Assembly: GCF_000317475.1 (NCBI RefSeq)
Contig: NC_019729.1
Coordinates: forward strand, 1,626,501 to 1,690,500
Length of the DNA stretch: 64,000 bases
Reading direction: 5' to 3'
DNA from: Oscillatoria nigro-viridis PCC 7112
GTDB taxonomy: Bacteria; Cyanobacteriota; Cyanobacteriia; Cyanobacteriales; Microcoleaceae
Shown: in pieces, positions 28,011 to 36,764 of the stretch
Position numbering within the stretch: position 1 is the first letter of the stretch
Layout: every line of letters begins with the position of its first letter
The notes under the pieces: generated by a model
What the model saw: the letters and a program-made list of their open reading frames with translations, nothing else
What the model was told of the DNA's origin: nothing
The model's database searches: none
Position numbers and translations under genes: made by a program

Positions 28011-28385
28011 TTACTTTTGAGTTGGTTCATCTGGTCGGTTGTGAATACTAAAAAACTCTTTTCTGATGTGCGATCGTTGTTCAAACAAGTCAGGATGTTG
28101 ATGAGATTTGAGCAGGTAACTGAGATATCCACGCAAGACTCGCCAGTCTAGCAATACATGAACAACAGTTACGCATAGAGCAATAACACAAACAAGAAAA
28201 TGTACATCTCCCCATTGCGATCTAGTTAAACTTAGGAACAAAGGTAGCCGCCCCGTTCCATATCCTTTGGGGGAAAACTCCAAAAGAAAGCCAGTAATTG
28301 CTGCTAGACTCCAGACAACAAGCAACGTCAAAGCAATTGTTGCTCGAACATAAGTCAATAGATGAATTTTGCGCCTGCGTGCCAT
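28011..28385 (-). CDS. DUF4405-like membrane cytochrome-type protein
   Basis: The 124-residue protein has two membrane segments (about 17-37 and 62-80). H62 and H76 lie in or at the edge of the second segment (GDVHFLVCVIALCVTVVHVLLDW). This resembles DUF4405, a cytochrome b-like, heme-binding family. It is the first gene of the run DUF4405-DUF2892-petC-desaturase, suggesting a membrane redox module with the Rieske protein. Heme binding is inferred. Confidence 0.65.
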   Translation of the reverse strand: MARRRKIHLLTYVRATIALTLLVVWSLAAITGFLLEFSPKGYGTGRLPLFLSLTRSQWGDVHFLVCVIALCVTVVHVLLDWRVLRGYLSYLLKSHQHPDLFEQRSHIRKEFFSIHNRPDEPTQK

Positions 28386-29092
28386 AGAGAACCTCCCAAT
28401 CGCCTGGATATTTTTGCCAGCGATCGCTAATCAGAAAAAAAACACTCCACAATCTCAAATGGTCTTCTGGCTTCTGCCTCAGTTTTTGACGGGTCATAAG
28501 GAATACCAATTCGATCTAACAAAGGCTCAATTGCCACAGCCTTAGCATTCAAATCGCAATCCTTAAACGGGTCATAACCGCCTTCAGGCGTGGGATGAGC
28601 TTAACTCAGGTTCGGTTCCACCACCAGATAACCAACCATCTTACAGATCTCAACTCTGCCGACAAGATAGTTACGTTCAAGCCCCTATAGTTACGGCGAG
28701 TAAAAGATTGGGAACGGCTAATAGATTGAAGCTATTCCGAAAAAATTGTTAAATTTTCGCTGGCACGAGCGCAATGACTTATTAACCCGTTCAACACTGA
28801 TTTGGATGCACTACCGAGTTGCTGATGCGGTCTAATGTTCTAGCGTTCTTTCGAGCGACCAAAAACAAATCGTAACAATTTTTTTATAAGTGTCTCAAGT
28901 TCAGAATTTGAGCCAATGCTTTACCCCAATCAACTATGAGACAGCACCGGTAACTGACTTGTAGGCGAGAGAGGATTAAAGTAAAAATGTTTTTGCAGGA
29001 GCGCGAATTAAATAGCTTCCAAAAATCGATGTTATTTAATTCTTGTTTCTGAGCCAGATTACAATATCACTTTTCCTCATTTTTTTGAAATC
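28386..29092. other. Regulatory region between the DUF4405 operon and psbA
   Basis: The divergent promoters of the DUF4405 operon and psbA should be here. On the minus strand 28427-28590 is an orphan 50-codon open stretch (..IEPLLDRIGIPYDPSKTE..) with no start, possibly a gene remnant. An IS-end-like hairpin CGCCTTCAGGCG is at about 28581-28592. The conserved 55-bp block at 28914-28968 is described separately. Confidence 0.5.
28914..28968 (+). promoter_or_regulatory. 55-bp regulatory block shared with chlAII
   Basis: This block is 47/55 identical, without gaps, to the reverse complement of 37903-37957, which lies upstream of chlAII. Invariant parts include CAATGCTTTACC, AACTAT, AGCAC and GGTAACTGACTTGT. 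It ends 124 bp before the psbA ATG. Two AACT-type half sites lie about 20 bp apart, two DNA helical turns, which suits an activator dimer. A common low-oxygen regulator is inferred. Confidence 0.8.
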
Positions 29093-29747
29093 ATGACAGC
29101 TATCTTCAAACAGCGCGATCGCGCTAATGTTTGGGAGCGATTCTGCAACTGGATCGCCAGTACAGAGAATCGAATTTATATTGGCTGGTTTGGAGTCCTC
29201 TTAATTCCGACAGCCCTAACCGCAGCCATTGTCTTTGTCCTCGCCATGATTGCGGCTCCCCCCGTGGATATCGACGGGTTGCGGGAACCTGTATCCGGTT
29301 CGCTGCTCTACGGTAACAACATCATCACCGCGACGGTGGTTCCTAGCTCCAATGCCATTGGCTTGCACATTTACCCAATGTGGGAAGCCGCTTCCCTGGA
29401 TGAATGGCTTTATAATGGCGGTCCCTGGCAACTAATCGTGTTCCATTTTCTGATTGCGATCTATGCCTACATGGGTCGGCAATGGGAACTGAGCTATCGG
29501 TTAGGAATGCGTCCCTGGATTGCAGTTGCCTACTCTGCTCCTGTGGCAGCAGCAACATCCGTGTTATTGATCTACCCGATCGGACAGGGCAGTTTCTCAG
29601 ACGGTTTAATGCTGGGAATTTCTGGAACCTTTAACTTCATGATCGTGTTCTCTGCCGAGCACAACATCCTGATGCACCCGTTCCATATGTTGGGTGTAAT
29701 AGGCGTGTTTGGCGGTGCGTTGTTTAGTGCCATGCACGGGTCTTTAG
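29093..29747 (+). pseudogene. psbA: 5' part of psbA encoding D1' (photosystem II), interrupted by an IS
   Basis: Codons 1-218 plus one base encode D1 through MHGSL, with Y161, D170, E189, H190, H198 and H215 all present. Residues A80 and L158 (Gly and Phe in normal D1) are two of the three marks of D1', the variant made under microaerobic conditions. After 29747 the frame runs into the IS and ends at 29872 with about 41 foreign residues. The rest of the gene is at 31782-32209. Confidence 0.93.
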
Positions 29748-29820
29748 CTAGACAGACGGGAATCCCCACACCATACCGATCAAGGTTGGTGTGGGATGAA
29801 AGGCGCGTGAGACGAGGATT

Positions 29821-29868
29821 CCATCTGTCCACAATCTCAAGGCGCAGCTTTGAGCGGTGGACAGATGG
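29821..29868. repeat. Long hairpin inside the IS605 left end
   Basis: CCATCTGTCCAC pairs perfectly with GTGGACAGATGG, with an inner CTCAA/TTTGAG stem. It lies just past the tnpA stop and could terminate tnpA transcription. Confidence 0.7.
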
Positions 29869-29887
29869 ATGACGAGACGAACAAATC

Positions 29888-30301
29888 TTATTCTACAGGT
29901 CTATCTTGCCCCTCAATATACTTCTTTAATTGCTCAACCGTCACGCCACCACATGAAGCAATAAAATATCCATTTGTCCAAAAAACATCTTTCCAGTAAA
30001 CTTTTTCAACTTCATCTACAAACTCTTTCCGCAAATAGCGACTAGATACAGTCTTAAGATTGTTGATAAGCTTACTTGGTTCAGTTTGCGGTGTATATTG
30101 AAGCAGCAAATGTACGTGGTCACGCTCACCATTAAATTCTACCAATCTTCCTTCCCATTTTTCCATTAAGTTCTTGAAAATTTCCTCAAGCCTAGACAAC
30201 ATTTGATCGGTCAGAACTTTCCGCCGATACTTGGTTGTCAACACTAAATGACACTTGAGATCGGAAACTCCTCTGGCTTTATGGATAAAATCTGTACTCA
30301 T
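29888..30301 (-). CDS. tnpA: IS200/IS605 TnpA, HUH-type Y1 transposase
   Basis: The protein has the HUH motif (GERDHVHLLLQY) and the catalytic tyrosine helix (VEQLKKYIEGQ). I use the ATG at 30301 (MSTDFIHKARGVSDLKCHLV), the usual family start. The open frame extends to 30340. The length of 137 residues is normal. TnpA cuts and joins single-stranded ends. The gene looks intact, so the element may still be able to excise from psbA. Confidence 0.9.
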   Translation of the reverse strand: MSTDFIHKARGVSDLKCHLVLTTKYRRKVLTDQMLSRLEEIFKNLMEKWEGRLVEFNGERDHVHLLLQYTPQTEPSKLINNLKTVSSRYLRKEFVDEVEKVYWKDVFWTNGYFIASCGGVTVEQLKKYIEGQDRPVE

Positions 30302-30367
30302 AGACTTGACACCAAACAACATTCTCTGATAAATTAACACTAATTAATGCGTATCGGCTACGATGCA

Positions 30368-31750
30368 ATGAAAGCGACCTACCAGTACCAGTTCTATCCC
30401 GACACTAATCAAAAGTTAACCCTCAACCATTGGCTGAGAATCTGTCGCTATTGGTATAATCGACAGTTAGGTGATCGATTTGATTGGTGGGAGATGAACC
30501 GCACTGCTATAAATGCTTGTCCATTGATTGCTAGCATCTCTGCGCCCCGTGCGAAGCCCAACTACTACTCCCAAAAACAACAATTGCCCGTCATTAAGAA
30601 AGACCTAGTAAAAGTTTTTCATAGTGGCGAACTTTTGGATTTTAAGCAGGTAGATTCAACCGTACTGCAAGATGTCTCTAAGCGAGTAGACAAAGCTTTC
30701 GAGCGGTTTGTCATAGGGGATAGTAAGGGCGGAAGATCGGGTAAACCCCGCTTCAAGACTGAGGCAGACTACCGGACGATGACTTTTTCTACAGCTAACA
30801 GCGACTGGATTAAGTTGGTTCGTAAGAATTGGCTTTATATCCGACTGCCAAAGCTAGGCATCATAAAAGTTCGGATGCACCGTCTAATCCCTGATGGGTT
30901 TAGCGTCAAGCAAATCAGCGTAACTAGGAAGGCTGACGGTTGGTTCATCCAAATAATGCTTGAAGACGCTTCAGTACCGCAGTTTATTCCTGATAAAATT
31001 ACCCCAAACTGGAACAACTCGATCGGGTTGGATGCGGTACTGCATGAAGATGTCTACCTGGCATCATCATCGGGCGAAAAGTTGCCTTCGTTAAAACCAC
31101 TTCGTAAAAACCAATCTAAGTTAGACCGCATTTCAAGGAAGCGGAATAAGCAAAAACGTGGCTCTAAATCTCGACGAAAATTAGCCAAAAAAGAAGCGAG
31201 ACAACACCAAAAAATAGCGCGTTCTCGCCAAGACTTCCATTACAAAACGGCTCACAAACTTGTCAAGTCTGGAGCTAAGTTTTTCTTTCACGAAGATTTG
31301 AACTTAAAGGGCTTAACAAAGCGGAATAAAGTTAAGCAAGACGATGAGGGTAATTACCTTCCGAACGGTCAATCAGCAAAATCAGGATTGAATAAATCTT
31401 GGTTGGATGCTGCGTTCGGTCAATTTTTCAAGACGCTGGAATACATAGCCGAAAAAGCTGGATCAGTCGTCGTTTCGCAAAAACCTGCTTATACTTCAAT
31501 GGTTCTGTGCTATCGGAATGAAATCATTTTTACCGATTGTGGGATACGGAATTATTGGGATGAGCAAAACTCTCTGATGGTTGATCGCGATATTAATGCT
31601 GCGATAAATCTAAAGAGACTTGGGTTGGACATTTTCCCAAGTATAAAACGCCGTAGCGGGAATCTTTCTGTGGTGGGAACTATGGATGACAGTACCGTAA
31701 AGGAAATCTTGCACACCCTTCATCGGGCTGCTAAGAAGCCCACATCATAA
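30368..31750 (+). CDS. tnpB: TnpB of the psbA-inserted IS605 element (non-canonical zinc region)
   Basis: The 460-residue protein is divergent from tnpA. RuvC positions: Asp in SIGLDAVLHEDVYL, Glu in FFHEDLNLKGL, Asp in VDRDINAAINL. The usual Cys4 ribbon between the last two is replaced by LCYRNEIIFTDCGIRNYWDE, which has no paired CxxC motifs. It starts at 30368 (MKATYQYQFYPD) in preference to 30347. A subfamily lacking the ribbon is plausible rather than a damaged copy, because the surrounding sequence is well formed. Confidence 0.88.
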   Translation: MKATYQYQFYPDTNQKLTLNHWLRICRYWYNRQLGDRFDWWEMNRTAINACPLIASISAPRAKPNYYSQKQQLPVIKKDLVKVFHSGELLDFKQVDSTVLQDVSKRVDKAFERFVIGDSKGGRSGKPRFKTEADYRTMTFSTANSDWIKLVRKNWLYIRLPKLGIIKVRMHRLIPDGFSVKQISVTRKADGWFIQIMLEDASVPQFIPDKITPNWNNSIGLDAVLHEDVYLASSSGEKLPSLKPLRKNQSKLDRISRKRNKQKRGSKSRRKLAKKEARQHQKIARSRQDFHYKTAHKLVKSGAKFFFHEDLNLKGLTKRNKVKQDDEGNYLPNGQSAKSGLNKSWLDAAFGQFFKTLEYIAEKAGSVVVSQKPAYTSMVLCYRNEIIFTDCGIRNYWDEQNSLMVDRDINAAINLKRLGLDIFPSIKRRSGNLSVVGTMDDSTVKEILHTLHRAAKKPTS

Positions 31751-31781
31751 CTGTACTCAGTTTGATGTGGGAGTATGTCAC

Positions 31782-32209
31782 TAACCTCCAGTCTGGTGCG
31801 CGAAACGACCGAACAAGAGTCTCAAAACTATGGCTATAAATTTGGTCAAGAGGAGGAAACCTACAACATTCAAGCAGCCCACGGCTACTTTGGACGGCTG
31901 ATCTTCCAGTATGCCAGTTTCAATAATTCCCGCGCTTTGCACTTTTTCCTGGCTGCCTGGCCCGTAGTCGGAATTTGGTTTGCGGCATTGGGAATTAGCA
32001 CCATGTCTTTCAACCTGAATGGACTCAATTTCAACAATTCCATCCTAGACAGCCAGGGACGACCGATTGCCACCTGGGCAGATATCCTCAACCGTGCCAA
32101 TCTAGGGATTGAGGTGATGCACGAGCGCAATGCCCATAACTTCCCCCTGGATTTAGCTTCTGCTGAAGCTCAACCGATCGCCCTAGTGACTCCTGCCATT
32201 AAGAGCTAA
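31782..32209 (+). pseudogene. psbA: 3' part of psbA (D1') after the IS
   Basis: It encodes the last 141 residues of D1, from [10 protein letters not shown] to the C-terminus. H252, S264, H272, H332, E333, D342 and the A344 processing point are present, followed by a 16-residue C-terminal extension. Residue 286 is Ala instead of Thr, the third D1' mark. Joined to 29093-29747 it gives exactly 360 residues, the normal precursor length, with no other damage. Confidence 0.92.
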
Positions 32210-32226
32210 GCGGTTGAACGACAAGT

Positions 32227-32278
32227 CTTCTATAAGTGCAATAGCACCCCTTATGGGATGCTATTGCACTTATAGAAG
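32227..32278. terminator. 20-bp perfect hairpin after psbA
   Basis: CTTCTATAAGTGCAATAGCA and its exact inverse flank a 12-base loop. No T run follows, so it may stabilise the psbA message or stop convergent transcription with hcp rather than act as a classical terminator. Confidence 0.6.
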
Positions 32279-32355
32279 AGATATAAATGGCAAAGATCGC
32301 GGCTACACAAACAAAGCCCCAAAGGCACGCACAGATGGAAACCCAGAACTCCCAC

Positions 32356-34005
32356 TCAGTTCAAACAAGCTGCCAGATCGGCATCGGGGGTGGTAATGGG
32401 CTGCAAGTTGTATTGCTCCGACAGAAGCTTGAATACATTGGGAGAAATAAACGCCGGTAATGTCGGCCCTAGGCGAATGTTTTTAATCCCCAGATGCAAG
32501 AGAGTTAGCAAGACGGCTACTGCCTTCTGTTCATACCAGGACAGAATCATGGACAGGGGTATATCGTTGACACCTACCTCAAAGGCATTGGCTAGGGCTA
32601 CAGCAATCTGAATCGCGGAGTAGGCATCGTTGCACTGACCAACATCCATCAGGCGGGGTAGTCCGTCAATGTCGCCCATTTGTCGATCGAAGAAGCGAAA
32701 CTTGCCGCAAGCTAGGGTGAGCACGACACAATCATCAGGCACTTTTTCGACGAACTCGGTGTAGTAGTTGCGATCGGGTTTGGCTCCATCACAGCCCCCC
32801 ACCAGGAAGAAATGGCGGATTTTACGCTGTTTCACAGCCTCAATGATTTTATCTGCCACCCCTAGGACTGTATTGTGGGCAAAACCAACTGTGACTTCCC
32901 TGGCCGGTGCATCTTCAGTAAAGCCGGGAAGTGCCAGTGCTTTCTCAATAACGGGAGTAAAATCGGGTGTGCCACTGTCGATCGCACTCAAGTTAATAAT
33001 GCCGGGATAGCCGACTGGGCCAACGCTAAAGAGTTTATCTTCATAATAGGAATGAGTTGGCATTAAGCAGTTGGTCGTAATCACGATCGCACCGGGGAAC
33101 TTGGCAAAATCCTTAGTTTGGTTCTGCCAAGCGGTGCCGTAGTGACCGTAGAGATGGGGGTACTGCTGTTTGAGTTTGGGATAACCGTGGGCGGGGAGAA
33201 GTTCGCCGTGGGTGTAAACCGTAATTCCAGTGGCTGCGGTTTGCTTCAGTATGGCTTCGAGTTGTTTGATGTCATGTCCTGAAACCAGAATCGCCTTCCC
33301 TTGCCGTGGATTGAGGGGAACAGGCGTGGGAATTGGGTGCCCGTAGGTAGTGGTATGTCCGGCATCCAACAGTTCCATCGATCGCAGATTGATGGCTCCC
33401 ACCTCAAGAGCAAGATTCACCCACTCCTGCAAGCCCAAGGTCTGGTTATCGAGAGCGGTCAGCGCTTCATAAATGAAACGATACACCCGCTCGTCTTCCT
33501 GTCCAACTTCGTAGGCGTGGAAGGTGTAGGAGGCAAGACCCTTAACGCCGTATAGTACGGTGAGTTTGAGCGAGAAAATATCCACATCCGAGGCAGACTG
33601 ACTGAGGAACTGGAGGGAAATCTGCTCACCCTGCTCAACGAGGTTCTCGTCAAAGTTGGGTTCCCAGTTGGAAATTTCAGCCCAAGTGGGTGGATTGTCT
33701 GTTGCTTGCTGTACTTGAGCCTTGAGGTTGGCGCGATGGGCGATCGCTTCCTGGAGATACTCAACAAACCGCTTTTCGGAAAAGTTGACATTCGTCATCG
33801 TGGCAAATATCGCTTCGCAGGTGAAGACATCCACTGCATGAGTATCAATGCCTAACTCCTTTGCTTTCAGGGCAATCGGAGCCAACCCGCGCAGATAATA
33901 AATCAGCAGATCTTGGATAGCATTCACCTGGGGACTTTTCCCACAAGCACCAAACTGATGGCATCCTTGTCCGCTTGCTGTTTGTTCGCATTGTTCGCAG
34001 AACAT
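32356..34005 (-). CDS. hcp: Hybrid cluster protein (hydroxylamine reductase)
   Basis: The 549-residue protein has the N-terminal cysteine set CEQCEQTASGQGCHQFGAC (C3, C6, C15, C21) for an Fe-S cluster. Further conserved segments bind the hybrid Fe-S-O cluster (VGGCDGAKPDRNYY, LACGKFRFF, DVGQCNDAYSA). HCP reduces hydroxylamine and acts as an NO reductase in anaerobic or nitrosative stress. It is convergent with psbA and followed on the same side by hemN. Confidence 0.95.
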   Translation of the reverse strand: MFCEQCEQTASGQGCHQFGACGKSPQVNAIQDLLIYYLRGLAPIALKAKELGIDTHAVDVFTCEAIFATMTNVNFSEKRFVEYLQEAIAHRANLKAQVQQATDNPPTWAEISNWEPNFDENLVEQGEQISLQFLSQSASDVDIFSLKLTVLYGVKGLASYTFHAYEVGQEDERVYRFIYEALTALDNQTLGLQEWVNLALEVGAINLRSMELLDAGHTTTYGHPIPTPVPLNPRQGKAILVSGHDIKQLEAILKQTAATGITVYTHGELLPAHGYPKLKQQYPHLYGHYGTAWQNQTKDFAKFPGAIVITTNCLMPTHSYYEDKLFSVGPVGYPGIINLSAIDSGTPDFTPVIEKALALPGFTEDAPAREVTVGFAHNTVLGVADKIIEAVKQRKIRHFFLVGGCDGAKPDRNYYTEFVEKVPDDCVVLTLACGKFRFFDRQMGDIDGLPRLMDVGQCNDAYSAIQIAVALANAFEVGVNDIPLSMILSWYEQKAVAVLLTLLHLGIKNIRLGPTLPAFISPNVFKLLSEQYNLQPITTPDADLAACLN

Positions 34006-34114
34006 AGATTTTTTCCTTGTTGAATTGGTTATAATTTACGCAACAACTCGGTTATGAAAGTATTTATCCGTCCCTAACTATGTTAACAAATCTGAGTTAA
34101 CAACTCTGACAAGC

Positions 34115-34253
34115 GAATTTCAAAGGTGATACCCGCCACGTGATTTATCCGTGGAATCAATCCCAAATCGAAAATCGAAAATCCTCAAGAAAGAGCATTT
34201 ATCTCGCGCAAGTCAATCTCAAATCTAAAATCTAAAATCGCGCAATCGATTGA
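34115..34253. repeat. Composite dispersed repeat, copy 2
   Basis: It has the same order of motifs as 20337-20476: GAATTTCAAAGGTG, CCGTGG, ATCAATC, ATCTCGCGCAAGTCAATC, AAAATCT heptamers and a final GATTGAC. It lies in the hcp-hemN gap. Confidence 0.75.
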
Positions 34254-34260
34254 CGATGAT

Positions 34261-35658
34261 TCATAGGGACTTGGAAAACCGTTTGCTGGAGTGGGGGATG
34301 AGATAGCTATCAAACACGGAGGCAATATTGCGAATTAGCAATCGCCCGATCGCTGTTACTTCAATGCCATCGCCCCAACGTTTGATTAACCCATCGGCTT
34401 CTAAGGCATCAAGTTGTGGCAAAACCTGGGCGAAATAGTCATTAAAATCGAGATCGAAGCCGAGATGGTATTTTTCTTCCAAATCTTGCACCGACAGTTG
34501 GAATTGACACATTAATTCCATGATTACTGTGCGCCGAATCAGATCGTCCTGATTAAGTATAACACCTTTTTCGATCGGCAATTCGTTCCCATCGATCGCC
34601 CGATAAAAGTCTTTTAATCCCTTGTGGTTTTGGGTATACACATCCTGCAACATACTGATGGAAGTCATGCCAAAGCCCAACAGATCCGATTCGGGCTTAG
34701 TGGTATAACCCTGAAAATTACGATGGAGTTGCCCAGCTTGTTGCGCGATCGCCAGTTCATCGTTAGGCTTGGCAAAGTGATCCATGCCAATAAACACATA
34801 GCCATTTTGGGTTAGTTGGGCGATCGTACTTTGCAGAATTTTCAGCTTTTCGCCAGCAGTCGGCAAAGCAGATTCCGGCATCCGTTTCTGAACCGGTTTG
34901 AGCCAGGGAACATAGGCAAAATTAAAGACGGCAATGCGATCGGGATTTAATTGCAAGGTCTTCTGTACCGTTTCCTGGAACGTTGCTTGTGTCTGGAAAG
35001 GTAAGCCGTAAATCAAATCTACATTGACACTTTCAAACCCTGCTTCCCGAATCCAATCCATCACATCAAACAACATCGCTTCGGGCTGCACCCGATTGAT
35101 TGCTTCCTGCACGGTGGGATTAAAGTCTTGAATGCCAAAGCTAATCCGATTGAAGCCTAATTGTCGCAGAAATAGAATATATTCGCGATCGATATAGCTA
35201 GGATTGACTTCGATCGATATTTCTGCCGCGTCATCGAACCGAAAATATCGATTTAACTGGTTCCACAGACACTCTACCTGACTGCGATCGAGATAGTTGG
35301 GCGTGCCGCCGCCCCAGTGCAACTGATGCACCAGCCGATCGGCATCCACCAAAGTGGCAACTTGGCGAATTTGGCTAGCGAGATACCCTAAATAGGGTTG
35401 TATCACCTCCTTGCGCTGGGTAATGATGGTATTGCAGCCGCAGAAATAACAGGGCGTTTCACAAAAGGGGATGTGGCAGTAAAGCGATAAGGGAGTTTGT
35501 TTGTGATTGCCGACGGCGATCGCGGTTATAAATGCTTTGCGATCGAAGTCAGTGCTTAATTCTGTGGCGGGTGGATAGCTGGTATAGCGAGGTAAAGGCT
35601 GGTTGTATTTATTCAACAATGCAGCATCAAATTCAACTGTTTGTGATAAGTGTTTCAT
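34261..35658 (-). CDS. hemN: Oxygen-independent coproporphyrinogen III oxidase
   Basis: The 465-residue radical-SAM enzyme converts coproporphyrinogen III to protoporphyrinogen IX without O2. It shows CHIPFCETPCYFCGC (CxxxCxxC plus a fourth Cys), HWGGGTPNYL and a C-terminal HemN domain. The start at 35658 (MKHLSQTVEF) gives the usual length. The frame extends to 35706 only into unrelated sequence. It lies downstream of ho and chlAII, a known low-oxygen gene set in cyanobacteria. Confidence 0.94.
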   Translation of the reverse strand: MKHLSQTVEFDAALLNKYNQPLPRYTSYPPATELSTDFDRKAFITAIAVGNHKQTPLSLYCHIPFCETPCYFCGCNTIITQRKEVIQPYLGYLASQIRQVATLVDADRLVHQLHWGGGTPNYLDRSQVECLWNQLNRYFRFDDAAEISIEVNPSYIDREYILFLRQLGFNRISFGIQDFNPTVQEAINRVQPEAMLFDVMDWIREAGFESVNVDLIYGLPFQTQATFQETVQKTLQLNPDRIAVFNFAYVPWLKPVQKRMPESALPTAGEKLKILQSTIAQLTQNGYVFIGMDHFAKPNDELAIAQQAGQLHRNFQGYTTKPESDLLGFGMTSISMLQDVYTQNHKGLKDFYRAIDGNELPIEKGVILNQDDLIRRTVIMELMCQFQLSVQDLEEKYHLGFDLDFNDYFAQVLPQLDALEADGLIKRWGDGIEVTAIGRLLIRNIASVFDSYLIPHSSKRFSKSL

Positions 35659-36006
35659 TAACTGATGTGTCCTTTTGGTAGTGTATAATATCAATTCCGG
35701 TTGCACCGTCCGTGATTGTTGACAGTTGACAGTTGACAGTTGACAGTTGACAGTTGACAGTTGACAAGCGAAATATTTTACACCTACTTTCCAGCTTCCA
35801 GATTCATCTGTGGAGTCAATTCTAAAATCTAAAATCTAAAATCTAAAATCGACTGACTGTTTACTGTTGACTCGGGGTCGAAAAACTCAATGGTTGAGTG
35901 TTAACTGTTGACTCGATTTTATGATTCCGATGCAACCGGAAACGATATAACTTCAGAGCCCCGGCATATTTTAGAGATACGATCGATCTTGTTTTCCTCG
36001 ATCGAT
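35659..36006. other. hemN-ho intergenic region with two tandem-repeat arrays
   Basis: It holds seven TTGACAG-type heptamers (35719-35766) and AAAATCT heptamers (35816-35852). No gene is present. It separates hemN from the chlAII-ho pair, so hemN may have its own promoter or the operon may read through. Confidence 0.55.
35719..35766. repeat. Tandem heptamer array TTGACAG
   Basis: Six perfect copies and one partial copy in a row. It is related to the TGTTGAC array inside gcvP (45774-45829). Confidence 0.9.
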
Positions 36007-36753
36007 CTATTTCGCGACAGATTCTCGCTGGGCAGCATGAGAGTGGCGTTCTGTACTGCCGGGGCGATCTTGCCGAGTCAGCAAATCAAAGGTATGGTCT
36101 CCAATCGCCGCTTTGACATCGGCTTCGAGTTCGTGCATCACATCCCGGTTGAGGGCAAATGCCGTATTTGCTTCTGCGACAATTCGCTCGATCGTGTCAG
36201 CATCCACCGGAAACTCATCCAGGGTTTGGCGATAGCGTTCCTTAAATACTCGCCTTGCTTCTGGTGTCGAGATTTGGGAAAATTCATAGAAATTTGTTCC
36301 CCGATCCGGCGGCAGAGACAACGCCGATCGAATCACGTTTTTCAAGCTTTGTCCGCCGGATAAATCACCCATGTAGCGGGTGTAGGCATGGGCAATCAGC
36401 AGGACTGGATCGGTTTTTGAGAGGGTTTGAATGCGATCGCGATACACACAACCCGCTGGCGAAGCCGTAATTTCCTCCAGCCAATCTTCACCGTAATAAA
36501 AAGCTAGATCGCAAGCCAGATTCTCAGTGCGATTTAACTCAGGGAAATAGAGAGTCCCGATAATCGGGTGGCTGACATGGTTCTGCAAAGCCGTTTCTAG
36601 GGCGCTGTAAACAAAGTACAAATCGGCAAATAGTTTACGCAAAGGTTCCCGTTCCACAATGCCTTTGATAAAGCATTTCATAAATGCCGTATTTTCGGCT
36701 GTGGTGTGGGATTGGATCGTGCCTTCTCGGAGGCGTGTCGATAGATTAGTCAT
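36007..36753 (-). CDS. ho: Heme oxygenase (low-oxygen type, HO2-like)
   Basis: The 248-residue enzyme opens heme to biliverdin for phycobilin synthesis. The proximal ligand is H16 in TIQSHTTAEN, and the distal helix has YMGDLSGGQSL. Length is normal. It begins 12 bp after the chlAII stop, so the two are co-transcribed. In Synechocystis the paralogue HO2 lies in the same chlAII-ho2-hemN set and is induced at low O2. Confidence 0.93.
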   Translation of the reverse strand: MTNLSTRLREGTIQSHTTAENTAFMKCFIKGIVEREPLRKLFADLYFVYSALETALQNHVSHPIIGTLYFPELNRTENLACDLAFYYGEDWLEEITASPAGCVYRDRIQTLSKTDPVLLIAHAYTRYMGDLSGGQSLKNVIRSALSLPPDRGTNFYEFSQISTPEARRVFKERYRQTLDEFPVDADTIERIVAEANTAFALNRDVMHELEADVKAAIGDHTFDLLTRQDRPGSTERHSHAAQRESVAK

Positions 36754-36764
36754 GGCAATATCTC

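Larger units (their letters stand above)
29748..31781. mobile_element. IS605-type element (tnpA and tnpB) inserted in psbA
   Basis: The element is 2034 bp. Its bounds come from the psbA reading frame: base 29747 (g) joins 31782 (ta) to give the expected Val219 codon. Subterminal hairpins are CCCACACCA/TGGTGTGGG (29765-29795) and CCCACATC/GATGTGGG (31739-31771). tnpA and tnpB are divergent. There is no target duplication, as expected for this family. Confidence 0.9.

Noticed and set aside
28427-28590. 50-codon minus-strand open stretch upstream of the DUF4405 gene
   Set aside because: No start codon and no recognisable family. Kept only as a possible remnant in the intergenic note.
29093-29872. 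Read-through D1'-IS chimeric frame as a functional truncated D1
   Set aside because: It lacks the last two transmembrane helices and the Mn and iron ligands, so the extra 41 residues are IS sequence.
35719-35766. Regular short repeats that could suggest a CRISPR array
   Set aside because: Units are 7 bp and contiguous with no spacers, and no cas genes are present. The same holds for the AAAATCT and TGTTGAC arrays.
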